The notes beneath the pieces are model-generated. The model saw nothing but the letters and a program-made list of their open reading frames with translations, was not told the origin of the DNA and did no database searches. A stretch of DNA of 30,286 bases, from positions 1 through 30,286 of IMG/VR virus record IMGVR_UViG_3300021087_000575; one strand, 5' to 3'. This DNA is from a virus. This document shows positions 13,285-21,406 of the stretch, in pieces (position 1 is the first letter of the stretch; every line of letters begins with the position of its first letter). The position numbers and the translations under genes are program-made.

Positions 13285-13293
13285 GGTGTCTCC

Positions 13294-13950
13294 TTAAATT
13301 ACAGAGTTTGGCTCGAGAGCCAGCCAGTATTTCATAGTCCCTGATTCATTTTCAAGGAACATAAACTTCTTTTGTGACAAGACGATCTTATAAGAATCGG
13401 CAATCACTTTGAAGTTCTCAACAGCGAGACGGCAATCAAACTCTTTATCAGTCTCACCAATAACCTGACGGAAGGTGTTACTACGAGGAGTTGATGGGTC
13501 ACCGACAGACAATGTCACTTCACCGTCACGACCAACAACACTCATTACTGGTGCACTGATAACAGAAGCAGCACGAGTGATAGTCGTGATTTGCTCTTTA
13601 TCCATCGTGAATTCAAAGAAGTTATCGACATCAATAGTCTTGTCAGGGGCAGCAGTAATGATAGATGGGTCTGCGTAGAAATACTCAAACTCAGCACCAC
13701 CGCTGTTGATTTTTAAACTCCCTTCACCAAGATCAAGATCTGGAGTATCAGTGAATGTCAGCAAACCCAACAGGCTGTTGAGGTCATAGATAGCGAACTC
13801 TTTGTCAAAAGATTCCGTCACTGTGGCGCGGGAGAAAATGTTCTTGCCAGCACTGATAGTGGCAAGGGTGTTACCTTCACGAACTAGAATGTTCGAGTTA
13901 ATCGTTGCGAAGTTTTTTAAGACTTCAAGGGTTGGTTTAGAAATGTTCAT
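13294..13950 (-). CDS. 45: sliding clamp gp45
   Basis: A 218-residue DNA polymerase processivity clamp (T4 gp45 has 228). It begins MNISKPTLEVLKNFATINSNILV, like T4 gp45's TTALLKNFATINSGIM, with AIYDLNSLLGLL and a C-terminal YKIVLSQKKFMFLENESG. In T4 the clamp also activates late transcription by contacting gp55 and gp33. The true start is ATG 13950, which has AGAGGAA at the right distance; an upstream in-frame TTG adds eight basic residues and is unlikely. It is the first gene of the 45-Prx-44-TauD-62 operon, driven by the early promoter at 13986-14014. Confidence 0.96.
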   Translation of the reverse strand: MNISKPTLEVLKNFATINSNILVREGNTLATISAGKNIFSRATVTESFDKEFAIYDLNSLLGLLTFTDTPDLDLGEGSLKINSGGAEFEYFYADPSIITAAPDKTIDVDNFFEFTMDKEQITTITRAASVISAPVMSVVGRDGEVTLSVGDPSTPRSNTFRQVIGETDKEFDCRLAVENFKVIADSYKIVLSQKKFMFLENESGTMKYWLALEPNSVI

Positions 13951-13985
13951 AATATAGTTCCTCTTTCTTTTCAAGTAGTTTCATA

Positions 13986-14014
13986 ATAATACATCATTAG
14001 TGCGCAATAGTCAA
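13986..14014 (-). promoter_or_regulatory. early promoter P5 for the clamp operon
   Basis: Minus strand: -35 TTGACT (14009-14014, within GCTTGAC), 17-bp spacer, -10 TATTAT (13986-13991). The stop codon TGA of the upstream gene (14011-14013) is part of the -35 box. The leader to gene 45 is about 29 nt. Confidence 0.82.
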
Positions 14015-14334
14015 GCATCTTCTTCATATTTTTTCAACTCAAATGTCAAGTTCGGATGTATCTCGTAAAAATCTACATCTTCTTGATTGACAGTTTGAGA
14101 GAAAAGGTTGATAATTTCTTCGAGTTGATCTTCATCACTCAATTTAATGGTAGTTGTGAGAGAAAGACCATCGATTGATATATGTTGTGAAAACATCCCA
14201 GAGTATTCGTCAACTTTTATTTTTATTTCTTCATAAATTCTTATAGTATCAACATTGGGTTCAGATGGACCAAACATATCACCAAGAGAATTTCGAGTTA
14301 TTATATAATCTATGCAGTAATTTCTTGAAGACAT
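14011..14334 (-). CDS. 107-aa protein of unknown function
   Basis: A 107-residue acidic protein beginning MSSRNYCIDYIITRNS, with alternating strands (IKIKVDEYSGMF, SIDGLSLTTTIKL) and an acidic helix EDQLEEIINLFSQ. It lacks the DSL phosphopantetheine motif, so it is not an acyl-carrier protein even though it lies in the lipid-gene operon. It starts inside the end of the preceding gene (25-bp overlap) and is the last gene of that operon. Its stop codon forms part of the next early promoter. I do not recognise it. Confidence 0.7.
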   Translation of the reverse strand: MSSRNYCIDYIITRNSLGDMFGPSEPNVDTIRIYEEIKIKVDEYSGMFSQHISIDGLSLTTTIKLSDEDQLEEIINLFSQTVNQEDVDFYEIHPNLTFELKKYEEDA

Positions 14335-14897
14335 TTTAAAATTTCTTTCTCATAATCGTCATAGTTTAGATACAGTGCAGTCTGTTCAGTGTACTTATAA
14401 TTCACAGGTGATTCATATTCCACGAATGGCATATTAGGAAATACCGTGTAGTCATTCTTCTTTGGATCGACAGTTTTTGACAAACTCTTCAATCTCCACC
14501 TATTATGCTCGTTCACAAAAAACATCATAGCGCGGTAATCATCTTTTGCAAATCTTACAACGTGATGAACAAGTTTTTGAATCACAGTTATACTTTTCTT
14601 TATGCCTAGATCTGGTATCACGTATAGTCTGACAGGGCAGACGAATATATTCTTATCGCCTTCATATGGATAGAACCCCATACCGCCAAGATACTTATCG
14701 TCTTCTTCGTATGCGAAATATCCACCCTCATCATACGCCTTCTGTTTGAAGATCTGGTGCAGCAATGTTTCTGGGCGATCCCACCAATCTAAGAATTCTA
14801 TGTTTTCAGCGGTTGGGTCTGTATTAAACTCAGCGGTCTTACACATATCAAAGAGTTTATTATCAACAATGTGTTGACTATCTATCCTCACGAACAT
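14310..14897 (-). CDS. possible GNAT-like acyltransferase (uncertain)
   Basis: A 195-residue soluble protein. The central pattern GYFAYEEDDKYLGGMGFYP, then a strand VCPVRLYVIPD, then a helix SITVIQKLVHHVVRFAK and MMFFVNEHNRWRL resembles the beta4-beta5/alpha layout of GNAT N-acetyltransferases. The acetyl-CoA loop (R/QxxGxG/A) is not clear; only DLGIKKS sits at that position. It starts 20 bp inside the desaturase gene with AAGG upstream. Its position after ketosynthase and desaturase genes would suit an acyl transfer step, but that is context only. Confidence 0.7.
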   Translation of the reverse strand: MFVRIDSQHIVDNKLFDMCKTAEFNTDPTAENIEFLDWWDRPETLLHQIFKQKAYDEGGYFAYEEDDKYLGGMGFYPYEGDKNIFVCPVRLYVIPDLGIKKSITVIQKLVHHVVRFAKDDYRAMMFFVNEHNRWRLKSLSKTVDPKKNDYTVFPNMPFVEYESPVNYKYTEQTALYLNYDDYEKEILKCLQEITA

Positions 14898-15597
14898 TCA
14901 GAAACCTTATAAAAAATTGGTATGGCGCGTCGATCAAACCGAACCTTGGGATTCCTGGATTCTTATGATGGAACTGATGGTACAACTCACCGCTATATAA
15001 TATTGAGAGGAGAGCATTGTTGACTGGTTTTTTATTTGGATGGCCAAGAAGATTCAAGGTGACTTGGAAAATATATGCAACACCAATCGTTGCCGCCCAG
15101 AAACCACCCAGACCAGACGCGATCATTAAACCCCCAGAGAGGATTGCAATTTCCCAATACCATCTTGCCTGAAATCCATATAGTCTATCTCTTATCATCC
15201 ATCTCGGTATTGATGTTACAGATGGTACACCATTGAATACCATAAAATTATCGAAAACACTATGTACGTTTCCATGTGGATCCTTTTCCGTGTCTGTAAA
15301 TCTATGATGGTTTCTATGTACGGATGCCCATCCCATACTCGGTGTCAATACGAATGCGTTACATAAGAACAGACTGACAATCTCTACAAACCTCGATGGT
15401 TGCCAAGACTTATGAGAACAGTATCGATGTTGAAACCCAGAAATAAGATATCCAACAAGAAGATTACTCGCGACCAACCAAACCAACAACTCAAAGATAG
15501 GCAATGTCGGTATCCAAAAGACTGAATATAATGTGCACATAACGTAGAACGCTGTGTGCATATATCCTGTCTTGTTACCGATTAGGGTTATTAGCAT
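14878..15597 (-). CDS. membrane fatty-acid desaturase (acyl-CoA/acyl-lipid type)
   Basis: A 239-residue integral membrane di-iron enzyme with all three histidine boxes: HRYCSH (57-62, HX4H), HRNHH (94-98, HXXHH) and HQFHH (207-211, HXXHH). Hydrophobic segments lie around 15-55, 70-88 and 150-182. The layout is that of delta-9/stearoyl-type desaturases, which insert a double bond into an acyl chain using O2 and an electron donor. It is shorter than most bacterial homologues (about 300 or more residues) but has no missing box. ATG 15597 overlaps the ketosynthase stop (TAATG). Desaturase genes are rare in phages; partner and substrate are unknown. Confidence 0.93.
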   Translation of the reverse strand: MLITLIGNKTGYMHTAFYVMCTLYSVFWIPTLPIFELLVWLVASNLLVGYLISGFQHRYCSHKSWQPSRFVEIVSLFLCNAFVLTPSMGWASVHRNHHRFTDTEKDPHGNVHSVFDNFMVFNGVPSVTSIPRWMIRDRLYGFQARWYWEIAILSGGLMIASGLGGFWAATIGVAYIFQVTLNLLGHPNKKPVNNALLSILYSGELYHQFHHKNPGIPRFGLIDAPYQFFIRFLNVREDR

Positions 15598-16760
15598 TAT
15601 ACTTCCAGAACTAATGAGGACGATTTACCACCAAAGGCAAACGAATTCTTCACTGCAATTTTTTTAGTTAGTTTCTGTTTGTATTTATACACATATTCCA
15701 AATCACAATCATCGATGTTGAAATTTTTTGGTATGACGCCATTACACAAACACATCACACTATAGATTGTCTCGTTGATTCCACTCGCTGCAAGAGAGTG
15801 ACCGATCTTAGACTTAAAACTCAACACAGGAGTTTCAGGAATGACTGCTTGTATTGCTGCATACTCTAGGTCATCGCCAATTGGTGTTGAAGTGCCATGT
15901 GCGTTTACGAATGCAACATCATCAAGATCAATACCATTTGTAACAGCAGACATCGATGCTTTCGCGCCAGTCATACTTAAATCAGGAGAGGTGGGGCTAC
16001 CGAGCGCACCATCTGTGTGGTGTGAGATGTTGTTTATGTAAGCGATTATTCCAGCACCACGTGCCTTTGCGTCAGACTCTTTTTCTAGGACGAGACAACC
16101 AGCACCCTCACCCATAATGAATCCATCTCGGTTACTATCAAAGGGACTCGATTTTGTACCGAGAGCACCCAATTGATTGAAGAGATACATATCATCGTCT
16201 ACAGCAGGAGTATCTGTGCCGCCAACAATTACATACTTGTGAGTCTTTAGAAGGTGTGTTGCATAGTCGATCGAATACAACCCTGTTGCGCATGCTGCAT
16301 CCATACTAACACAAGCACCGCGATAGTCAAAGGTTTGACTGATCAGTCCAGCTGTAAAATCATTTAGATATTGGACAGCAGTTCTTGGTGACAGACGTTT
16401 ACCATCACGCATCTTGTCAATGAATGGTCCAGCCTCAGTTTGTGGTTTGGCTGCAACCGAACTGAATACAACAGCTACATCGGTGCTGTCCATACCTGCA
16501 GTCGCCTGTTGCACAACGTGGAGTGCATTCTTAGAAGCCACAGTAAGAGAATTGTGCATCGGTTTGCGGATGCCTTCTGGAATATTGTATTCGGGAACAG
16601 AAGTCTTAAAACACTTCAACCCTTTGAGAGATTCAATCTCTGTCTCAAACTCTACAGGATCGATATATTCTTCACTCAACATATTTTCGAAACATTCCAT
16701 CGGACTTGTTCCGAGGTTGTCAACGATTCCCACACCTGTTATTACAATTCTATCATTCAT
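15597..16760 (-). CDS. beta-ketoacyl-ACP synthase (FabF/KAS II-like)
   Basis: A 387-residue thiolase-fold condensing enzyme with an intact active site: nucleophile C157 in DAACATG, H288 in NAHGTSTPIGD, and K316 and H321 in SFKSKIGHSLAASG. The N-terminus MNDRIVITGVG is the usual ketosynthase start, and NRDGFIMGEGAG and NSFAFGGKSS are further family landmarks. It should condense malonyl-ACP with an acyl chain, extending fatty acids or a polyketide-like product using host ACP, as no ACP gene is seen here. ATG 16760 is chosen for GGAA upstream; an alternative ATG lies at 16766. It overlaps the glycosyltransferase gene by 8 bp. Confidence 0.95.
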   Translation of the reverse strand: MNDRIVITGVGIVDNLGTSPMECFENMLSEEYIDPVEFETEIESLKGLKCFKTSVPEYNIPEGIRKPMHNSLTVASKNALHVVQQATAGMDSTDVAVVFSSVAAKPQTEAGPFIDKMRDGKRLSPRTAVQYLNDFTAGLISQTFDYRGACVSMDAACATGLYSIDYATHLLKTHKYVIVGGTDTPAVDDDMYLFNQLGALGTKSSPFDSNRDGFIMGEGAGCLVLEKESDAKARGAGIIAYINNISHHTDGALGSPTSPDLSMTGAKASMSAVTNGIDLDDVAFVNAHGTSTPIGDDLEYAAIQAVIPETPVLSFKSKIGHSLAASGINETIYSVMCLCNGVIPKNFNIDDCDLEYVYKYKQKLTKKIAVKNSFAFGGKSSSLVLEV

Positions 16761-17523
16761 TTCCATACTCAATCATCATTGTCTTGATGTTATCTAACAT
16801 TTTATTGTTTTTGATCGACTCCATAACCTGACCATCATCAGAGAAGTCATACATATACAGGAAATCCTCATCAGTCGAGGAGATCTCATGCACCTTCAGT
16901 AACTTTTTAACTTGAAGGAAATGTAAAAGATCCTCGGCAATGTCGAGGCTCTCATTGAATTTATAATTTGCCGCAGCACGGCTGTATAGAAGATACCGAT
17001 TAAATGGCTCTCCATTGAAAGTCTGAGAACGAATAAACTCTTTGTATTTGAAGTAATAGTCTAGATCTTCCTTTTCCCAAGTCAGACCGTGGCGCATAAT
17101 CTTGGGCAGTGTTTCAATATCGCTCAATGTGATCTTCTTACCGCTAGAGGATATTGCATATCCGTTAGTCAGGCATGCAACATCAAACTCGTTGTTTTCG
17201 ATCTCCTCATGTAATCGAGCAATACAAGTTTCAGAAATGTAATCATCTCCATCGATCTGAAGGAGATAATCAGCGTCAGTAGCGAGGAAGTATCTCAGGA
17301 CAGAGTTCTTTCCCATTCCTGGAGTCCCGTTCGACTTTGTTTTTGTCACAGGGAATCTATGATCAAAAGAAATTTGGGTCGCCAGAGAAGAGTAGTCGGC
17401 ATCAGTTGTATTAATAACGACGATCCGCTCATGAGGAGAGAGGTTTGAGTTCACGGATTCCAAACACCGCTTCAACTTCTCTGGCTTCCCATTGGTCAGG
17501 ATAGCGACCAAAACTTTAGCCAT
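16753..17523 (-). CDS. GT2-family glycosyltransferase
   Basis: A 256-residue GT-A fold enzyme: MAKVLVAILTNGKPEKLKRCLES is the nucleotide-binding start, and LLQIDGDDYI (DGDD at 91-94) is the metal-binding DXD region. GMGKNSVLRYFL lies between them. It has no membrane segment, so it is probably cytoplasmic, moving a sugar from an NDP-sugar to an unknown acceptor. ATG 17523 is chosen over upstream in-frame codons because AAGGAAC precedes it. The start overlaps the DUF3310-like stop by 8 bp. It is co-transcribed with the ketosynthase and desaturase genes, which hints at a glycolipid or modified-envelope product; DNA or virion glycosylation is an alternative. Confidence 0.88.
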   Translation of the reverse strand: MAKVLVAILTNGKPEKLKRCLESVNSNLSPHERIVVINTTDADYSSLATQISFDHRFPVTKTKSNGTPGMGKNSVLRYFLATDADYLLQIDGDDYISETCIARLHEEIENNEFDVACLTNGYAISSSGKKITLSDIETLPKIMRHGLTWEKEDLDYYFKYKEFIRSQTFNGEPFNRYLLYSRAAANYKFNESLDIAEDLLHFLQVKKLLKVHEISSTDEDFLYMYDFSDDGQVMESIKNNKMLDNIKTMMIEYGNE

Positions 17524-17830
17524 CTGAATGTTCCTTGTCGTGAACATACAGAGCAATTAAACCATAATGCAAGACTTTCAGTAAGTCTTTGCGATTGTAT
17601 CCATCTTTGTTTCCATAGCGTTGAGCATACTTCATAATGTTGCCGATGGTGAAACCCTCACCATGACCGCCATCAATAATAAACTCAGTGGCTTGAAATT
17701 TGTTTTGCGAATAATGCTCGCCATACGTGGCATCAACATACTTCTGAAGGTCAGCCATCAACTGACCCTCATTGTATTTGTAATCAATCAATCCATATTC
17801 CTCAGCAGTTATTTCCATAGACTCGGACAT
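17516..17830 (-). CDS. DUF3310-like protein
   Basis: A 104-residue protein whose second half fits the DUF3310 pattern found in many phages: ATEFIIDGGHGEGFTIGNIMKYAQRYGNK, with conserved E/H and KYxxRxxxK, followed by a helix NRKDLLKVLHYGLIALYV. Family members are phage proteins of unknown biochemical role, sometimes labelled nucleotide-kinase-like. ATG 17830 has GGAAAG upstream and lies 6 nt after the cobS stop, so it is the second gene of that operon. Its last bases contain the start of the glycosyltransferase. Confidence 0.82.
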   Translation of the reverse strand: MSESMEITAEEYGLIDYKYNEGQLMADLQKYVDATYGEHYSQNKFQATEFIIDGGHGEGFTIGNIMKYAQRYGNKDGYNRKDLLKVLHYGLIALYVHDKEHSDG

Positions 17831-17836
17831 CACTTT

Positions 17837-18991
17837 CTACTTTCCAAATAATTCATCTAATTCATCTTGAGACGCAACAACAGTCTCATCATCAGTCAGC
17901 GCACCAGCATCGACCTTGGTATATAGGTCAATGAATGCCGCACGAGTATCTTCATCGAAGCGATTCACGCACATCTCGATCGCTTTAAGGCGGTCATCGA
18001 ACATAGCGTAGGCATTGACGATGTGCTCAATACGACGAGTTGATACGAGGTCATCGATCGCGCCTTCGTTGAAGGTCTTGCGGATAACGTCAGCCCAGCG
18101 AACCAGCTTCTCAGCGAAGTCCTCATCGACCTTACCGACACGCTGCATCTTGCCAAGCACGATACGCTTCTCTTGTGATTCAGTAGGAAACTGTTGCTCA
18201 ATAGTGATAGCAAAACGCTCAAGGAATGCCTCATCAAGAATCTGGGCAGAGATAAACTTGCCATCATCAGAGCCACGACCCTTGGTGTTAGCAGTAGCGA
18301 CAACAGTGAAGCCAGCAGAAGGTGCGACCATCTCACCAGTCTTCTTGTTGAAGTATGGCTTACCCTCAAGGATAGCCTGCAGACACATCAGCTTGTTAGA
18401 GCCACGATCCAGTTCGTCTAGAATCAGAACCGAGCCACGCTTCATGGCGGTCAAAACTGGACCTTCACGATACACGACATTGCCATCAACCAGCGTGTTA
18501 CCACCGATCAAATCATCCTCGTCAGTCTCAACAGAGATATTGACGCGGATCGCTTCACGCTTTAGTTTAGCGCAAATTTGCTCGATCATCGTGGTCTTAC
18601 CATTACCTGATAGACCAGAGATGAAGGTAGGATAGAACAGACCAGACTTGATAATCTTGGTCAGGTCTTTGTGGAAGCCGAACGCCACATAGGTGGGGTC
18701 GACCACGGGGACGAGGTTATCAACCTCAACTGCAAGTTTGGCTTGCGTCACGACTTTTGCATCCTGTACTGGGGCAGGAGCGGTCACAGGAGCATTATTG
18801 CTCACAACAACCTTCAACCCTGCTGCATCTACAGCGTATTTATTGTATCCAACTTTGTTCTCGCGAAAGAACCAGTGGGGGTATGATATGCCGAGATCCT
18901 CAACGATCTGGGCAACTTCTGGACGACTGAATGTCTCTTGACTCTTGGCATTCAGGGCTTCAAATAGCTTCTCACGATTCAACTTACTCAT
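17837..18991 (-). CDS. cobS: CobS-like / MoxR-type AAA+ ATPase
   Basis: A 384-residue AAA+ protein. The N-terminal 60 residues form a small domain (EKLFEALNAKSQETFSRPEVAQIVEDLG), followed by an Ala/Pro-rich linker. The core has Walker A GLSGNGKT (126-133), Walker B LILDELDRG (DELDR 192-196), sensor VVATANTKGRG and the DEAFLERF box. Phage cobS genes are named after the cobaltochelatase subunit but belong to the MoxR ATPases, which usually work with a VWA protein. The gene just upstream encodes such a VWA protein. ATG 18991 is chosen for GAGAGGAT at 7 nt. It heads the operon through the lipid genes, from the early promoter at 19024-19052. Confidence 0.93.
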   Translation of the reverse strand: MSKLNREKLFEALNAKSQETFSRPEVAQIVEDLGISYPHWFFRENKVGYNKYAVDAAGLKVVVSNNAPVTAPAPVQDAKVVTQAKLAVEVDNLVPVVDPTYVAFGFHKDLTKIIKSGLFYPTFISGLSGNGKTTMIEQICAKLKREAIRVNISVETDEDDLIGGNTLVDGNVVYREGPVLTAMKRGSVLILDELDRGSNKLMCLQAILEGKPYFNKKTGEMVAPSAGFTVVATANTKGRGSDDGKFISAQILDEAFLERFAITIEQQFPTESQEKRIVLGKMQRVGKVDEDFAEKLVRWADVIRKTFNEGAIDDLVSTRRIEHIVNAYAMFDDRLKAIEMCVNRFDEDTRAAFIDLYTKVDAGALTDDETVVASQDELDELFGK

Positions 18992-19023
18992 AACATAATC
19001 CTCTCTCATCAAGTTATATACAT

Positions 19024-19052
19024 ATTATCGCTCATTCGAGCACAAAAGTCAA
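19024..19052 (-). promoter_or_regulatory. early promoter P6 for cobS and the lipid operon
   Basis: Minus strand: -35 TTGACT (19047-19052, within GCTTGAC), 17-bp spacer, -10 GATAAT (19024-19029). The TGA stop of the upstream VWA gene lies within the -35. The spacer contains a short inverted repeat (GCTC-ATTC-GAGC, 19030-19041) that could be an operator. Confidence 0.85.
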
Positions 19053-21304
19053 GCGATTTTTTCAATAAATTTACCTAAAAATTTGCGCGAGGTAGTCTTT
19101 TTCTTCTGGAACTTCTTGAATCCACGAACCAGATCACCTTTCTTATCACCTTCTACCTCCAACTCAGACTCCTCTCCGAGGTCTTTAGAGCGAAGGATGA
19201 ACGCTGTCGGGAAGCCATCCAGACCATCCATTTGGATGTATCCATCACTCAACCACTCTGTCTTCCAAGACTTCTCGAAGGCTTCTCCAGCATTCCAACC
19301 GTGCATATTTGTGTGGTATTGCCTGATTTGGTTCTTGCCTGCGTCACTCAGGAAGTAGTTTACAGTGCGAGACCCAGTGGTCTTGTCATAGTGAGCAATC
19401 AGCGTCTTACAGACCACATCGTTGAACCGCGAACTGTACAAGCGATCCGAGTGATTGCTCATGGTTGTCATACCGTTCTCACGGATAGCCACGCGATCAC
19501 TGCCATAGACATATGAGCGACTCGGAGACGACTGATTCCCCATACCAAGATGTCCAGTATTACCGCCATCTGTCAAGAACAGAGTGTTCAGAACATCAAT
19601 GCGGTTATTGTTGCGGAAGTCGATAGCGATATCGCGCATCAATAGGATAGTAGAGTCCAGCGGTGTACCACCAAGACCAAGATGATTTGGTAGATCATAC
19701 TGATTACAGTATGGCGCACCCGACTTGCGAGTCCTATAGTCAGAATATGCAGAGCCGACCATAAGCATCATCTGGTGTGCTTTCTTATACATCGTTGAAG
19801 ACATACCAGAGTGAAGCAGACGATTGATGCTCAGGTCTGTATCGACCAACTGAAGATCGCCTTCCTTTTGATTGTCGATATGATGTCTAGCATTCGGATT
19901 ACCGTAGTATCCACAAGTGAAAGAGTAGACCTCAAACGGGATACCAACCTTGCGGCAGAAGGCAACTTGAAGTAGCATCTGCTCAATGGTGGCTTGCATC
20001 TTGTTGTACATAGAACCAGAGAAGTCAATGACCATCAACATACCATGGTTCTTGCCATCAGGAGTAACAGTGCTGGACAGGAACACATCCTCAGTCAGCT
20101 TGGTTGCCCACAACTTGTTCATGTTCAAGTCACCAGTCTTGTGTTCACGAGACTTGGCAAGTTGGTTTGCTTTACGCTTGGCTTCGAACTGGGAGACCAT
20201 AAGGTTCAGGAAGGGACGATTCTTCTTGTTAAAATTGTTTACAAGAGTCTTTCCGCACTCATCAAACCCAATCCGATCAGCATCATCAAACCAGCTATGC
20301 TTCATGGTATCTGTAGAATAGAATTTATTGATGTCACGAAGATGTTTCTCAACACCATCGAGAGCATTCATATTCACGAACTTTTTGTAGTCCAGCTTGG
20401 GGAAGTTTACCCACTGGATATCACCACGAGTATTCTGGTCGATCAACTTGCCTTCGTTGTTGCGGAAGTTTTGGTCAGTGACAGAGACTGGCTCATCAGC
20501 ATAGTCATCTTCCATCGAGTCAAAGGATTGCTCATCATCTTCTACAGAGGATTCTGAGTCAGAAGAGTCAGACTCTTGCTCTTCATTAGACTCACCAGAG
20601 TCATCAGAGTCGTGGGTCTCACCCTCATCGCTCTCCTGATCATCTTGTGTCTCAGAGCCAGAAGTTTCAGAAGGTTCAAACCCATCTTCGTCTGACTCTT
20701 CATCTTGATCACCGTGGAAGGCATCAGAAAGATTCGTCTCTGTATCTTCTTCTTCTTTGGCATAGTCATACAATTCGTTGGAGACATCGACAACATCATC
20801 CCAAGTCTCACAGCGAGCAACACGGTCAACAAAGACCTGCTCTTCAGAGGTAAACTCGACATTGGCGAACATACCAACTTTGTAGAACAGATTGATTCGA
20901 TCGATCAGGGGATAATCATTGATGTTGTTATCACCGAGACCGAAGAAGTCCATCTCAAACAACTCGCGATATCCTTTGAAGAAACTCTTGGTGAGTCCAG
21001 GAAAACGCTTCTTGATGTCACGCTCGATACGGGCATCTTCAACAACATTAAGGAAGGACTTGAAGCCGCGACCCTTTGTCTCAATAGAATCGTGCCAACC
21101 CTCAAGTGGGGTATTCAGCGCATGGCTGACTTCGTGACCGATGAAGAGATCATACAGCTCATTGCTGATGTCAGACTTCAAGATAGGAAGGACGACTTTG
21201 CGCTCTTTCAGGTCAAAATATGCGGTGGGGACTTTCTTATGCTCGAGAGTAATATTCTCAGTAGCGAGCAATTTAGCCAGTGTACTTTTACGTTCGATTT
21301 CCAT
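19049..21304 (-). CDS. CobT-like VWA protein with HExxH metallopeptidase motif
   Basis: A 751-residue protein in three parts. The N-terminal region (1-180) has a zinc-peptidase signature HEVSH at 57-61 and a downstream NVVEDARIE (E89, D90) that could give the third ligand. A long Asp/Glu/Ser linker (about 185-275) follows. The C-terminal von Willebrand A domain has MIDAS residues DFSGS (D427, S429, S431), a Thr in GGTPLDST and an Asp in FLTDGG. This is the CobT-like partner class of MoxR/CobS ATPases, whose gene is directly downstream. It has its own early promoter and GAGGAG before ATG 21304. A phage chelatase is unlikely because no CobN is seen; a remodelling or protease machine is the better guess. 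Confidence 0.88.
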   Translation of the reverse strand: MEIERKSTLAKLLATENITLEHKKVPTAYFDLKERKVVLPILKSDISNELYDLFIGHEVSHALNTPLEGWHDSIETKGRGFKSFLNVVEDARIERDIKKRFPGLTKSFFKGYRELFEMDFFGLGDNNINDYPLIDRINLFYKVGMFANVEFTSEEQVFVDRVARCETWDDVVDVSNELYDYAKEEEDTETNLSDAFHGDQDEESDEDGFEPSETSGSETQDDQESDEGETHDSDDSGESNEEQESDSSDSESSVEDDEQSFDSMEDDYADEPVSVTDQNFRNNEGKLIDQNTRGDIQWVNFPKLDYKKFVNMNALDGVEKHLRDINKFYSTDTMKHSWFDDADRIGFDECGKTLVNNFNKKNRPFLNLMVSQFEAKRKANQLAKSREHKTGDLNMNKLWATKLTEDVFLSSTVTPDGKNHGMLMVIDFSGSMYNKMQATIEQMLLQVAFCRKVGIPFEVYSFTCGYYGNPNARHHIDNQKEGDLQLVDTDLSINRLLHSGMSSTMYKKAHQMMLMVGSAYSDYRTRKSGAPYCNQYDLPNHLGLGGTPLDSTILLMRDIAIDFRNNNRIDVLNTLFLTDGGNTGHLGMGNQSSPSRSYVYGSDRVAIRENGMTTMSNHSDRLYSSRFNDVVCKTLIAHYDKTTGSRTVNYFLSDAGKNQIRQYHTNMHGWNAGEAFEKSWKTEWLSDGYIQMDGLDGFPTAFILRSKDLGEESELEVEGDKKGDLVRGFKKFQKKKTTSRKFLGKFIEKIA

Positions 21305-21328
21305 AACATCTCCTCAACTCTTACACCT

Positions 21329-21357
21329 ATTATCGTTCATATTGAGGTAAATGTCAA
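21329..21357 (-). promoter_or_regulatory. early promoter P7 for the VWA gene
   Basis: Minus strand: -35 TTGACA (21352-21357, within GCTTGAC), 17-bp spacer, -10 GATAAT (21329-21334). The leader is about 18 nt, with GAGGAG before the ATG. Confidence 0.85.
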
Positions 21358-21406
21358 GCGTTTTCTGCTATTTCATTGAAAAAAGATTTCCTGTAAAATC
21401 AACAAC

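Noticed and set aside
14087-14115. Plus-strand TTGACA-17-GATAAT inside the 107-aa gene
   Set aside because: No plus-strand frame follows and the GCTTGAC signature is absent; probably a chance match, though antisense RNA is possible.
15682-15689. TATAAATA on the minus strand inside the ketosynthase gene
   Set aside because: It falls in ordinary codons (VYKYKQ) 85 bp from the next start, with no spacing typical of the other late promoters. A minor late start for the desaturase cannot be excluded.
18015-18635. Plus-strand open frame of about 206 codons opposite cobS
   Set aside because: Antisense to the Walker A and B region; composition is the Ser/Arg-rich type expected of a reverse-strand shadow.
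17837-21304. Cobalamin biosynthesis (cobaltochelatase) by the CobS/CobT-like pair
   Set aside because: No CobN-like subunit or other B12 gene is visible, the VWA protein has an added HExxH domain, and MoxR-VWA pairs have many other roles.
20705-21379. Plus-strand open frame of about 224 codons opposite the VWA gene
   Set aside because: Antisense to the HExxH region of a strongly supported gene, with no start signals.
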